64,000 nucleotides of DNA from Tausonia pullulans (Eukaryota > Basidiomycota > Tremellomycetes > Cystofilobasidiales > Mrakiaceae): positions 1,116,001-1,180,000 of the forward strand of contig OX637626.1 in the NCBI GenBank assembly GCA_951802195.1. Reading direction: 5' to 3'. Under the pieces are notes generated by a model that worked only from the letters and a program-made list of their open reading frames with translations, was not told the origin of the DNA and made no database searches. Shown piece by piece: positions 46,852 to 59,198 of this stretch (position 1 is the stretch's first letter; every line of letters starts with the position of its first letter). Made by a program: the position numbers and the translations under genes.

Positions 46852-49089
46852 ATTCAGAGAAGAAGATGCATTTCTTTTGCACCCTGCCCCAACCAATCAC
46901 CTGGGGATGACTTGCGCGAGTCTCAGATCAGGCTGCACGCGCGCGCCTGTGAAAATGGGCAAGGTACCGGTCGGACTCCAATGATTCGTCCAGCAGGAAC
47001 GATGAGTTTGGGAATACAGCTCCTGGGAACGAACAAGCCGTGAGGGAATGAAACTTCATTTGGGCGAGCAAGAGGGATGGATACCCTAGGCCTTTCCTGC
47101 TCGCCGCCGCTCAGGGTGTTTTTGTATTTCACCAGCTCCGAGAAACCCGCCGATGAAGGCAGGCTTGGGCGCGGACATCTGTTGCGCTGCGTGCGTACCA
47201 GGGGCATTCAAGGGAACTGGACTAAGAGGGCAGGCGAGGACTTGGAACCGCGGTCACCCTAGAGTGCGTCCTCATGGAAGAGCACAACCTCATTAAAAAA
47301 AAAAACACTTAAATTGAGATGGGGTGATACTCTGCCCAGATTATAGAGGTCACCACTTGTTTATATATGGCCCGAGGCTGATGATATGGAACAGAGGAGC
47401 CTGGTCGTGTCAGTGGGTTGGACGCGACCAGGCCACTGTTCTGACTGCTCGGCGTCACCGACTAGATAGATCATGAGAGTGATGGGAATCATGGTGTCGT
47501 TTTGGGATTATACGAGTATCAGATAGCGACTACCAGAGAGGAGGGCTTGGAGAAGGCAAGACGAAGCAGTCATCGCACGAAACCAACGCACCGAACCCGA
47601 CAAAACTGCCGTTAATGTCAGGATCTTGCAGATTAGCCAGCTCAGTGCTGCGCCTGACCACTCACTGTCACGCCTGCGCGTATGCAGCCTGCGAGAGTTC
47701 TTTCTTTACTCAATGTGCTTCGGATGATCTGCGCTGTTCGCCTGCGCAGCCTCCTCCTTGATTGTTCAACATTCTATCTCTCCTTTCCTTCTTTCGCCAC
47801 ATCGTCCCACGCTCATTGCTGCGTTATCCTTTTCGTTATTATCATTTATCATCTGTTTCAAAATATTTTGTTTTCTCACTCTTCACCCTCTTGTCTCATC
47901 ATGCCACACTTCTTTGCGTCCTCGTCCTTCTCATCTCCTGTATCGATATCAATCCTCATCCATAAACACCCAGTCCGGCCTAGACTTTTGTTCTGCATTC
48001 CGATTATCATGTGTACTCAACAACGTGCCCAAGACTTCGAAGCGAGCCCGTGCTACCTCTACCACTTCAGTTCCACTCCCCCACTGGCGCTTCTCTCCTC
48101 ACCCATCCTCCTCGGTCCTTTACCCTTGGATCAATCCTAACAGCGCGACTGGAAGAAGACCCTTCCTGCGCCTTGTCCCGGTGGCGAGCGCCCGAACAGG
48201 GACCGGAGTAGCAGTGTCCGGGGCCAGCTGGAAGGGGCTAAGCGCCGCGAGCGGGGTCGCAAGGGTTGAAGTCCGGCCGGAACGGCCCTCACGAGTGCCG
48301 CGATCAAGGAAAGTGACACGGCCATGGAGAGAAAGGCGAGGATCGCATGGCCGCGAGTCAATGGTAAGCGCAGGGGAGCCTGAAATCCAGAACAGAGCGT
48401 TTGTCATAGATGATGAGAAGAAGGAGCTTAGCCCGGGCCCAGAAGCCTCGTCAAGAGAACAAAGCAGCAAGCACATAAGACGCGCCCTGAAACGGCGACG
48501 TGGGACCGTCTTGCATGACCGTTGGACCCGATGAGCAGGACGAAAGTGCGCGAATCGATCAGGGGTTTGTTTCCATCGGCAGCGAACCCCCCTCTAACTT
48601 CTCGGCCTGTGGAAATCGACCTTTGCAGCCTTCGTGAGATGGCGCACAAATGACGCAAAAGCATCTACGCAAAAAAAGGAATTAGATCCGGCTAGGAAAT
48701 TGATATTGTCTGACAGAGGAGGGGGAAAGGGTTCGAAGCAGAGTGTTTGGCAAGGAGTATCAAGTATCAACATTCTGGAAGTGTCGGAGCGAAGGCGACA
48801 GATGGGGGGTGGTACTTGCTTGTGACGTGAACGGCGAGGGTCTTCTGGAAGTTGATGGAAGTTAGCGAGCGGGGACGCAGAGTCTCAACTCGTAGTCCCT
48901 CTTCTTCATTGGACTTCGGGCGCGTGCATGATGAAGATCTGGAGAGGAAGAAAGTCAAGGTGATAAGATGGAGAGACTTTCAGTGCAAATCAGGGCCAGA
49001 GTGAAAGCAACGTGCCACATATCCGAGGTATCGGTCAAAAAGCTTAGCACTTCTCAGGTGGGAAAATTTCTTGGGAGCTGATGAAAAAG
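46852..49089. other. Spacer DNA with no confident gene
   Basis: Frames are short. The stretch 47,680-48,540 is open in one frame for about 258 codons, but the first half is Phe/Ser/Leu-rich pyrimidine DNA and no family is recognised. A-runs occur near 47,295. Nothing else can be supported. Confidence 0.35.
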
Positions 49090-49206
49090 GGTCCGAACCC
49101 GGGATTCAACCGAGGACCTCCATGAAGTGATGGTTTGACTGAATACGGATGAATCCGCAGTAGTCAGGCACCCTAACATGGCGTGATACCGCTACACCAT
49201 CCAGAC
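49090..49206 (-). pseudogene. tRNA-Pro(AGG) copy with a mutated T loop
   Basis: A minus-strand copy of the tRNA-Pro with the same acceptor, D arm, AGG anticodon and intron layout (45 nt). The T loop reads TTGAATC instead of TTCAATC, changing the nearly invariant C56 and the B box from GGTTCAATCC to GGTTGAATCC. C56 pairs with G19 in the tRNA elbow and is needed for TFIIIC binding, so this copy is probably silent. Its flanks differ from those of the other copies beyond about 10 bp downstream. Confidence 0.7.
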
Positions 49207-51375
49207 GAGCAGGAATACATCCTCCTGACCATGGGAGGTCACACTGCTTGTTCCTCCAATCGTCTATGCCGATCGCCTGGCTCCTTCTTCGTCGTGCGCG
49301 CTATCTGGTCGGCTGCGGCAGCGCGTGCCTCTCCTCACTCCCCTCCCATCCTCCCTCCCTCCAGACGCTTGTCTGCCCAACGCCGTCGCCGCCGAGGGCG
49401 GCCTTCCTCTTCCACTGCATCTTTGTTGCCCGGACATGGCGATTCGTCCGAAGGCGGAGGTACAGCAAGATCGCAGCCCTCGATCCTGTCACGGACGAGG
49501 AGATCCGCAAGATCGTGTCTAGGATCCGGCAGACACACTGGCAGTCGAGTACGAGGTGGATGGCTCGCAATGGCCAGATGGCTGGTACTGCTGTCGGTGC
49601 CGCCATCGATCCTGGGTGAAAAGCAGGTCAGAGGCGGGAAAGTATGGCTGTTGGTCCATAGCCAATGCTTTGTGTATCTGGTCATCTTGATATCTTACCT
49701 TTTCTAATGGGCCCATGTCCATAACCCATCTTTTGTTTTCCTTCCACCCCTACTTTCATTTTCGCTTTCCTTCTATCTATCTACAAATCACCATATCTCA
49801 TAGAGTTACCTCGTTCTCTACGTATAACTCACGACTTAAATACAAAAAAGAAAATTCGCCGCCGACGGTACAGCAAAGCTCTCAAAGACCCTGTCGATGT
49901 CACTGTCACAAGCGACGTGATCAGTCGCATCCGTCATCCGACGCAAGCATTGACCGACGGACACGAGGTGGTGGGAAGATCAACATACCGGGGCGGAAGG
50001 CGATATTGTGGTGATAGCGAAGGGGATGATGGTCGTGTTGGCGGTTGGTCGTTCGGGAGATCGGCGTGTGACTTTGCCTTCTCTTCTCTGCACCTTCCCT
50101 CTTTACCAGATAAATTTTCCGTCCCTTTCCCCCTCCCTCTCCCCCATGTCGTACTATCTCACTTCCTCCCTCCTCTGCCCCCCTCCCTTTTTCTAACATG
50201 GACGTTTTTCCCTTTCAAACTCCCTCCCCAGCTTAGATCCTAACTTCTTCCCCCCTCTCGCCGTCTCCTAGGATCGATCATGTCGTCCTTTACGCTTAAT
50301 CCATGATTTAAATAGTAAAAAGGGTCAATATCCTTTGCCTTCCCCCCTCTCTTAGATCCTGCTCGCTTGTCCGTCGCCCCCCTTCGACCCTGCTCTCGGA
50401 GCGGTCAAAAGCCAGCGACATCGCTGCCTGCTGATGATGCTCGACATGTCTGCCTGTGCGTCATAATCGGGGATGCGCGCAAACGCATGATGCTTCGCGG
50501 CTCTTAATATTTTGACGTGCCGCGGTGCCACAGAGGATGAGCGTCTTATACACGCTTACCTTCCGTTGCTAGTTGTACTTGAACGACCGATGTCTCCATC
50601 CGACCTTTTCGCTTCTTGAGCTCGCCCCCGCGCTTCCTCGTTCACCCCTCTCCCCCCCACCCCCCACCCACCCACCCACTTCCTCATACATCGATAATTT
50701 TACTCCGGAGCCCCGAGCTAGTTCTCACCCGTGCAATCCCGATCATGACTCTGTGTCATCGCCATTGGCGTTTCCGGCGAAACAAGCGAGGAATCTGCAA
50801 TGTGATTGCTCCTACAGAGCAGCGGGGCGTAAGGCAATCCAGAAAGCGCGGCTCGCAGATGCTGTTCTCAACGGGCTTACTGCTGTCCCACATGAACGGG
50901 ACCAGCTGAGAAGTAATTTTGGGCGGCGTCGAGTCTGAGCCAGTGAACGAACCTCAGCTGCAAGCCGAAGGACGGACGTCAGCCATTTAACTCGTTCAAA
51001 GGTTCACGGTTGCCTCGCTATCCCTTGGTTGAAGTCGATGTCGCTGGTGTAAACAACCCGGCAAGGCACTTTTCGTCAAATTCAGCCCTGACGGGCTGCT
51101 GATGATAAGGCAATATAGTCAGTGGCCCACTTGCATGAGTAGCCGATCAATGAGGCTAGGGCTCCTCAGTCGGAAACTGACTGAAGCGAACACACTTAGG
51201 GTTTGGGTGCCTCCTCCCTCTGGCACCATGAGAGTGATTGTGGAGCTCCTTCCATGTACAACTGTCCCCTCGGCGCCAACGAGATCTCTGTGGAAATATC
51301 CGGGGCTGTTGCGATGCCCAAAGACCAGCGGACCAGAAAACAGCGCGCGAGAGGTGAGAAACTGCCGGATGGACA
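49207..51375. other. Spacer DNA between the mutated tRNA-Pro and the right arm
   Basis: No confident gene. Near 49,440-49,620 a frame reads RYSKIAALDPVTDEEIRKIV and looks protein-like but matches no family known to me. The pyrimidine-rich region 50,080-50,335 with TCGATCATGTCGTCCTTTA.GCTTAATCCATG resembles the 34.3-34.47 kb tRNA flank, at roughly 1 kb rather than 0.3 kb from the tRNA, so extra DNA probably separates them here. 51,100-51,375 joins the right arm. Confidence 0.35.
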
Positions 51376-52165
51376 TGCAAGGTAGTCGGGCTGCGCGCGC
51401 GACGATGAGGGTCGATCCATTTCTGCATATTGAGGGCGCCGCAGGCTTCGTGGCGGCAACAGGCGGCAGACCCTTTCTGAACGCCTCTGCATCCGTGAGA
51501 GAGGGTCGATGGGCAGTGGCAGGGGCGGCAGCTGGTAGCGAGGCTGAGAGAACACATCACGGCATCCCTGAGGCAGAGCCCAAGTCGCTGATACAACCCG
51601 TGCCAGCACGAGCGCAAGGCTCGCACTATGGACTGACGGGCTGGGCTGGCAGTCAAGTTTGGGGCAGCAGCACCACATCGGAGGCTCTGGCGTGGTCGAT
51701 GACGACGATGATGAGCGTGCCAGATCTCTTCCCTTCTTCCGCGGCATCTACAGCTCCAGTGTGAAACACCCTCTCTCTGCACAGCAACTCTCAAACCCCC
51801 TTCCCTCTCGGACGGAAGAAAAGAGTGCCGGAGAGTCAATTGGGCTCCCTTTCACTGCTCACAGAGCCAATTGTGTCAACGACGGGCTCATTCTTGGGCG
51901 GTCGAAATGGGACAAGATGTAAGCAGCATATGCAGTTTAAAGATTCTGATTCTGCAAGCGCAGAGGACGCAACAGAAAGAGAGGAGATTATACAGGAGAG
52001 AGGGACAAGAGAGGTATCGACATTCATAGTGCCAAAGAGAGGAGAAGAAGAAGTGCAGTTTGTTCGAGGAATGTATGGAGGAAGATATTTATTTTTTACT
52101 CGATTGTTGATACAATCCGAGTAGAGAGGAGAGTGAAGGAGATCCAAGAATGGGCTAAGGCGCTC

Positions 52166-55100
52166 TCACTCGTCCTTCGGTTGGACCGGAGCGGGAGCCG
52201 GCGGCATGGATGGAGCGAACCGGGAACGCTGGCGAAGCGTCGGACCATACTTGATAAAGATGATGGGGATCGGGGCGAGCTGTAGAGGCAAAGAAGAGAA
52301 TGGAGGGCCGAGAAGCAAGATGGGGTCGTCAACAGAGGGTCCGACGGAGGAGGACCCGACACAGAATGGAGATGAGGAAGACCAAACGAACCAGAATAGC
52401 GATGGATCCAAGTACTGTAGAAGCGATGCGCGGATTCAGCGTTTCAAACATCTGTGACTGTACAAATTGATCGCGGAAAGTTATGGGTCGGTTAGCTAAC
52501 GGGTGGTGACTCATTTAGAACCATCGCCTGTTCTTACAGCGAACAGCGGGAAGCCCTGGAAGAAGTGAGCAGAAAAAGTCAGGACGGATCAATGCTGAGA
52601 TCAATGAGAGGTTTTCTATGCACCGCTCCAAAGGTCGACCGGCAAACAGTATTGGCAGCGAGGGCCGAGGCAGCGGCGAAGAGGTAGGTATCGACTGCGG
52701 CGTCAATGGGCGGGCGGGTATAGTCAGTCACCCAAAGACCTGCTTCACTTTTCAATCCAAACTGGCGTCGCGGAGGTGAGAAGGCATATTTGGGGAGGAA
52801 GAAGAGCCGCACTGATGTCTGTGAGGTCCGTTAAAAGACCCGCGCACGAGAAAAGAGCAATTGCGGGTCAGCGTTCGGCTCCGCTACGCAAATAAGAGAG
52901 GAAAAAAGCCAACACGAACAGTTGAACATGGCAAGGCTGATATTTGCGCAGCGAAGTAGAGAGGTGGATGGAGAGAGTCAGCGGGAAGACATCGCTCGTC
53001 TCAATGGCAAATCTATCGCTACTGATAGGGCGCACAATAGATACTGCAGCACGGAAAGTTATCAGCGAGAGGTTTTCGAGGGACAGCGGCGCAGGCCTAC
53101 GTACAATGGTTGCCCATCCGATAAGTCCTCCCGCAAGCGCCGGGCTCCACCAAGAGATCGACGGATAAGACGTCCATCCAAACCAGAAGAGCGCGATGAC
53201 GAGCATCGGCCCTCCAAAGACGGCCATTTCAAGCCGGACCTCAGGCGGGACGGGCCGTGGTGGCGTCATGGAGGAGTATCTGTGGTGGGCGGCGACGTAG
53301 CGGGGGTCTGGAATCGACCACGTCAGCAAGGTAAGGAGAGAGCGAAGCGAGTTTGCAAACGCACTGAAGAAGATGATGTAGGTAATCGTCGCGACGGATC
53401 CGCCGATAAAGATTGGGAGGAACATGAGACCAGTTATGCCCTCGTTGAAACCATGGCCGGCAGTGAATACGATCGGGTACGCCTCGAACAGGAGGTAGAT
53501 AATGCCGTAGACGAAGCTGGAGGAAAGGTTTCAGCAGCCAATAGATTCAACCACCACCTCGACTGCATACCTCATGAACAGCGTGATGAGGAGAAGCATC
53601 GGCTCCAGCGCCAGCATCTTGAATGGCTTGACGAGAATGTCCTTAATCCTCGCCTTGGCACTTGTGTCGCTCCGCTCGAGCGGGGCATACCACCTATCCT
53701 CGCCATCGTGCTTCCGCCTGCGCTTGGCCTCGCTCGCGAGGATTTTGGGACAGTATGTTTCGGGAATGCCGACGAGGATGAGAACGAAACACGCTCCGGA
53801 GAAGGCGAAAAGAACCCAGAAAAGGTTCTGCCAGGGCTGGCCGGCAGTACTCATGAACCCCGATACCATGGGCTTGAATGAGACAAAACCTCAGCCACGT
53901 TCAAAATCACTCCACAGGAGTAATCCTGACTCACGCCGATCGCCGGCCCAGCAAAAGGTGCAAGCGAGAAGAAGGCAAACGCGATTCCACGCCGATCCGA
54001 GTCCCAGATGTCGGCAATGAGGCCACCGGCGTTGGTGAGCGGGGCGGCGGCGAAGGTACCTCCGAGGAATCGGAAGACGAGAATCGAGGCTGTGTTCTTG
54101 GAGAGAGCACAACCGATTTGGAAGCAGGCATAGCAAAAAAAGGTGACGATGAAGAGCGGGCGGCGACCATAGATCTCAGAAGCCGGCCCCCAGAGGAGCG
54201 GGCCAACGCAATATCCCTGTGGGAGCAAGGTCTCAGGATAGGAAGAAAAGAAGCGACGGATCGCGACGGACTCACAGCGACAAAGAGGGCAATCATGAGG
54301 ATGGCAACCTCGCGCGAGAAGCCAAACTCCTGGATCATTATCTGGAGGCTCACACAAGTCAGACTAATTCCAAACTATGATAACCTGAACATTGGACTTA
54401 CAGGGATGACGCCCGAGGGAGCGCTCGAGGCAAACGTTGCGTTGAGGACGAGGATCCCCCCGGCCGCAGTGAGCCACCATCGGTACCAGACCCCCCAATT
54501 CTTCGGATTGAGCGGGTCGCCCTCCTTAAAGTGGACCTCCCAGTCCTTATCTGTATGGATGTATAACATCAGTGGCTGGCCGAGCCCGGGGATGCGCACG
54601 GTAGAGCAAAAAAGAGAGCACTGACCAGACTTGTTGGCCTCGCACTCTGCGTTGATCCGGCTCTCTGTGCGCTCGGCCTCTGCGGAATCACGAGGGCTGT
54701 CCAGCGGCCAGCCAGTCACGTGCAGGAAGAGAGGTGGGTGGAGGCGAAGGTGGCAGAGGGTCAGATCTTTGAAGTCCTAAATGCGGTCCCGCGTGCGCGC
54801 CGGCTGCACGGCGAGTAAGAGTGACGTAGGAGGAGTTTGGTGAGCAGAAGCAAGGGAAAGAAGGGCTCACGGCGGGAGACCCGACATGTCCGCGTCTGCT
54901 GGCGAAACGGAGCCCATGGGTCCGACGATGGCTCTATATCGAGAAGAAGAATCGCCAGGGAAGCCAGAAAGGACACATGCTGTAAGCGAGGGGGACTAAC
55001 ACATGCGGGGGCAGGAGGGCAGAAAGCGAGGCCTTTCGGAGAAGAGCGACAGAGCGGGGAAGGATGGGCAGAGATTTCTGGAGAGGAGGGTCGGTAGCGG

Positions 55101-55502
55101 CTCGCTCCCTCCTCCCACTTCTTGTTCAGACATTAGACTGGTCCTCTGTGCATGTATACCAATGTACAAGAGATGAATGGCAGGGATGAGAAAAAGAGGA
55201 ACGCACGGCTCGAGAACGCGGGAGAGCGTCCGACCCAGCCTGGCCTGTCCTGGGTCCTGGCTCATGGAGAGCGTCCGGGACCTCGTTCTCCTGGCCTCGA
55301 GGAGATTCGGATCCCGTCGAATGTCCTTGAGCGTCGGAAGCGACGCCAGAGGCGGCGCGTAGCTGCCCATGTGCTCAGCGCGCTCGGCAGCGTCCTCGTC
55401 AGTGGCGAGAGGGACAGCAGCAGGCGCTGTCGTCGTTTTCGTCGAGGCAGCAGAGGGTGCGGCCTCTGGACTGAGAGAAGCCGATGGCTGTTGCTCGGCC
55501 AT
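52166..55502 (-). CDS. MFS exporter, DHA1 polyamine/drug type (right-arm copy)
   Basis: Exact mirror of the gene at 36,973-40,309, from start codon at 55,502 to stop at 52,166. It has the same splice sites, the same GPASEIYGRRPLF motif and the same C-terminal PVQPKDE. All membrane segments and the promoter, including the duplicated GCGCGCAGCAACTGTCAG element, are present, so both copies should be expressed. Two identical complete genes would double the dose of a polyamine/drug-type exporter. If the repeat is an assembly duplication there is only one gene. Confidence 0.82.
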
Positions 55503-56141
55503 GGTGCTGATGGGCGGCGATGACGCTAGGGAAAAGGAGGTGATTATGGTGGTCGATGGTCGAGGAGTTAGGATCAGGTTGGTCGACTGAGCGTGGAATT
55601 GTTGACGGACAGCGGCGGGGGCTAAGGCGGCCGCCGCGCTGCAGCAAGGTGGAGAAGTCTCCTCTGACAGTTGCTGCGCGCGAGGGCAGGGTACGGCAAG
55701 GTGGAAGGGTGGAGGAAGTCTCTTCTGACAGTTGCTGCGCGCCTACAGGGGCGTAACGACATGCCGGATTCGGCACGGGCAAGAAGGGCCGAAGAACTCC
55801 TCCAGGCTTCCAAGGCGGCTCTTCTCTTGAGCGCACGGTTGCGGAAGTTTATCCTTTCTGGCCGCCCCCGCACGCGGCTCGGGCCCTGACGAGAGAAAGC
55901 AACGAGTGAGTCAGACGTATGTTTTCTTTGGTCGCAGAAGGAGTCGGGTGGAGGGCACTGACTCCCCACCGTAGTTGTTGGCCTTACTCTGAGGCTCCGC
56001 TCAACGCCACCGAACTCTCCGACCTCCGTCATCCCGATTCGCCGTCGGCGCCTTCCTCCCTTCCCCGTCTCGTCCCCTTCAACCTCCAGTCGGCGCCTTT
56101 CAGCCAGCCAACCATCTAACTAGAGAAACCTAGCGCGCCTC

Positions 56142-57330
56142 ATGTTCCTCCTCCAATCCATCTTCGGCTCGTGCTGTGGCCCTCGTAAGAAAGACCACCT
56201 GGTTAGTCCTTGCCCTCTCTCGCTCCTCCTTCAACCTTCCCCTCCCTCGAACGTCCTCTCTCTCCCCGCTTGCCTCGATTGCCGTCCGTATCTCAGCTCG
56301 TACTCCCTTAGCCTCCCGCCCTCTTGTCCTCAACCCTGGCGCAAGGGTCGAGTCCTAGATGCGAGCAGAGAGCGAGATCGGGCGTCTCCTCCCTTGATCC
56401 TTCCCCCCCCCCTCCCCCCCCTCTCTCCTGCCTCGTCCCCTGGGCTTCTCCCGTCTCGAGATGCCATCGTTCGTCGCTGACTCGCACGTGCTCCTCCGCC
56501 ACTCGCCTCACGACCTCTCTACCTTCCGCTGCCCGCTCCTTCTCTTCTCCTCAGGCCGTCCCAACGGAGACCTCGCCGCTTCTCGCCGATGTCGCCGAGC
56601 CGTCTGCATCGTGCGTATCTAGTCTTCGTTTCAGGCTGATCGCGACAGGCTCCCATCCAGTCAAGGCTAACCGTCATCATGCCCGCTCTTCGTTATACTC
56701 ATTCTCGTCTCACTGTCCTACCAGTCCCCTCTCGCCCGCGCCTTCATCTGCTCCGACGCTTGAGCGGGAGCAGGAGACCTTTGCCCGGATAGCGCGTGAG
56801 GCGGAGCAGTTCGTATCTTCTCTCTCAATGCCATCTGTCTGTAGATAGCTCTCCTGGTTTGACGCTGCTTCCATTGTCTTCCTGTCTCTGTCGTCCGTCC
56901 TATAGAAAGATGCAGGACTTTGTGAGTCGCCCTCCCCTCCCCCCTAATGACTCACTCGCACGCATTTACCCCCGACTGCAAAGCTCACTGACGTCTCCCT
57001 TCTCTAGACGACCATCGCTTCCCCTGCACCAACACGGACGACCCTTCCATCGGATGACGGCCACGGAGGTCATGGTGGTGGCTTCTCTCCAAGCGCCAGC
57101 GGAGGCGTCCGCAAGCCCTCGTTCGCGTCCGAGGCTAGCCAGGTGAGGGACGATGCGCTTGCTTGCATCGACTGGCCTCCATCTCGATTGGGCCACTGAC
57201 CACGCTGCACTCTCCCTTATAGGACGTTCGCGCCCCTTTCGCCCTTCCAATGCCGCTTTCTCCCGCAGGAACGATACCCACGAGCAAGAAAAAGAAGAAA
57301 GGCGGGCTCAAGCCTCCGACCGAGTGGTAG
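56142..57330 (+). CDS. LAMTOR1/p18-like lysosomal membrane anchor (right-arm copy)
   Basis: Exons 56142-56201, 56555-56610, 56725-56808, 56906-56921 (16 nt), 57008-57142 and 57223-57330 join in frame to 152 residues ending GLKPPTEW. It is identical to the minus-strand copy at 35145-36333. Seen directly: the paired Cys at residues 11-12 with PRKK, the TETSPLL motif, the EREQETFARIAREAE helix, a Gly/His-rich linker and a C-terminal Lys run. The LAMTOR1 assignment is inferred from the Cys pair, the -TSPLL motif and the R-I-x-R-E-A-E helix together; any one alone would be weak. Confidence 0.5.
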
Positions 57331-58348
57331 AGATCTGCGCATTGTCGTCGCGTCTGGTTGCCTTGCTCCCAAAGGGACGCGCCTGTCGCCCTCCTAGGAC
57401 AGCGTATATGCGCGCCCACCGTCGCACAGGGACTCGCTTTGAGGACTGGCAGGCTTCTTCGCCCTTGCTACCCTCTTGGAACACATGTATGGGACCCATC
57501 CTCTGATCTTGCCTGCATGTCACCTCTCTACCTCTTGAAATCCCGCCCGCCCCTCTTGCCATGCCTATCCGCCACGCAACCGCATCCGTTTGCTATCTCG
57601 CATTGCGCTCCCCTCTTTTTCTTCATCTCTCATTCCTATCCATAAGTTGAACCAACCCCTTTACCCTTGAACTCCCCAAAACACCTGACCGGTCGACTCG
57701 GACAGGCTCTCCTCGTGTCACCCGTCCCTTTGCCCTATCTCTTATTGTAACCCCTTATTACGACTTGACGACCCTAGTTCCCTGTCCTCCTCCCCCTCGT
57801 ATTTTGCTTTCGTCGTTGTCCTGTTCCGTCGCCTTTTGCAGCATCGCAATGGGATCATTCAAGGCCATCACGTCGCTCAATGTGCATCACGTGAGAAAAG
57901 CCTTCATGCGTTTGGCGAAGCCCGGGTTGCAGATACTGTGGCACAGATCTCCTTGAGTTTTATTTTTGTCTCATTACTTTTTTTCTTGTAATCTTTTTTT
58001 TGTGTGTGTGTTCAAGTCATGGACCAAGCGTAGGCGACGGCATGACCCTATGAGGGACAGCGAAGGGGAGGGGGGAAGGAGAGAGAGAACCTCACTAGAG
58101 AGGGATGGGGGAAGTGTATAGATGGGGCAGGGGGAGGGGATGAGAGGGGGGAAATGACCATTGTAGAAAGAGAGGAGCGGGAGAGACAGGTGCTGCGGCA
58201 GCGGTCCAGACGGCGGGAACCACAGGATAGACAGGTCTCGTCGAAGAAGATGGAGGAGAGGACTCAACCGGGGATCGAGGTCCTGGAACCGATGACCTGG
58301 CTGGGCAGGAGGGAGAGTCGACATACTCAGGATCATGCGATCCTGCTC
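57331..58348. other. Non-coding flank between the LAMTOR1-like gene and tRNA-Pro (right arm)
   Basis: Mirror of 34,127-35,144. It carries a T-run and GTGTGTGTG near 57,970-58,010, followed by CATGGACCAAGCGTAGG and a purine-rich stretch up to the tRNA. No gene is seen. Confidence 0.45.
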
Positions 58349-58466
58349 GTCTGGATGGTGTAGCGGTATCACGCCATGTTAGGGTGCCTGACAGACTGCG
58401 GAATCATCCGTATTCAGTCAAACCATCACTTCATGGAGGTCCTCGGTTCAATCCCGGGTTCGGACC
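58349..58466 (+). tRNA. tRNA-Pro(AGG) with a 46-nt intron (right arm)
   Basis: Identical to the left-arm copy at 34,009-34,126, with all arms, A and B boxes and C73 intact and T-run ending as CCCTTTT. The right arm ends 18 bp after this gene. This tRNA is therefore shared by the inverted repeat and by the direct repeat that continues to 59,198. Confidence 0.9.
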
Positions 58467-59198
58467 CTTTTGCCCTCCTCCACCTCCTCCGTCCGAGAAG
58501 AATTTCCACTGCGACTCCTCCCGCGACTCCTCCCTCTGCAAGCTGGCAAGATGGTCGGTCTCTGTCGGGGAGACAGATCCACACGCCCTGACACGCTCTC
58601 GACACCCCCTCGCCTTGGATCCATGCTGATGCAAACGAAGGTTCGCCAACGCGGCACGGTCTGCTTCTCGCCGAGCCACAAACCTCCTATCCATGGCTCC
58701 CCGACCGTGCGAAGGCCCAGACCCAGATCGGCCGCGCGATCGCAGGTCAATAATGTCGAGGGGCAGAAGGAGGGCGATCCACGCTCTCCGCCGCACGCTC
58801 GCCCACGAACAGCGCAGCTCTTCTATTTTTTATATACTCTGACTGCCTTCCGCCTTTCGAACACACTCCTTGTCGCACTCACCCCTATCTCTTGTTTGCG
58901 TGGATCCGTCCATGAGAGGGAGAGGAGAGCTTGGGCGCTGGAGAGTCCGAGCCCGGAACGCTCGATGCTCTCTTCCTCAGTCTGCAGGTCCTACCTACCC
59001 TGCTGCGTCGTCAGTCGTGTCACTCCTGCTTGCCACCTCGCGGGCAAAGCAGTCCGGTCCATACGACGAGATATCGAGCCCAATCGCTCCTCTTTTGGCA
59101 AGCTTGACGATGGAATTGTCCGTCTGACCAGGCAGCCTAAAAGCTGCAGCTGGAGAGCTGAGGCTTGAGGAACGCCCGTCGGCAACTGTCCAGCGGCT
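58349..59198 (+). repeat. Direct repeat copy 2: tRNA-Pro plus downstream flank
   Basis: Same order and orientation as 8,489-9,355, with scattered substitutions and small indels. For example there is an extra CTGACACG near 58,590, extra GAGAGG near 58,918, and loss of one GAGCTGA repeat near 59,150. It is older or less constrained than the inverted repeat, whose arms show no differences. The copy stops in AACTGTCCAGCGG. Confidence 0.85.

Larger units (their letters stand above)
51376..58484 (-). repeat. Right arm of the 7.1-kb inverted repeat
   Basis: Reverse-complement twin of 33,991-41,099, with the same three genes in mirror order and no net length difference. The inner junction is at GACA/TGCAAGG. 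Just outside the outer end the sequence continues as a copy of the 8.6-9.36 kb flank. Identical translations of every frame in both arms show that the copies are very recent, are being homogenised, or were duplicated in assembly. Confidence 0.95.

Noticed and set aside
47682-48534. Open frames of about 150-258 codons in the spacer
   Set aside because: Composition is simple pyrimidine-rich DNA and no conserved motif or splice-supported extension is visible.
33991-58484. Inverted repeat as the ends of a giant DNA transposon or other mobile element
   Set aside because: The arms contain ordinary host genes, the spacer shows no transposase or integrase, and no target duplication was found at 33,990/58,485.
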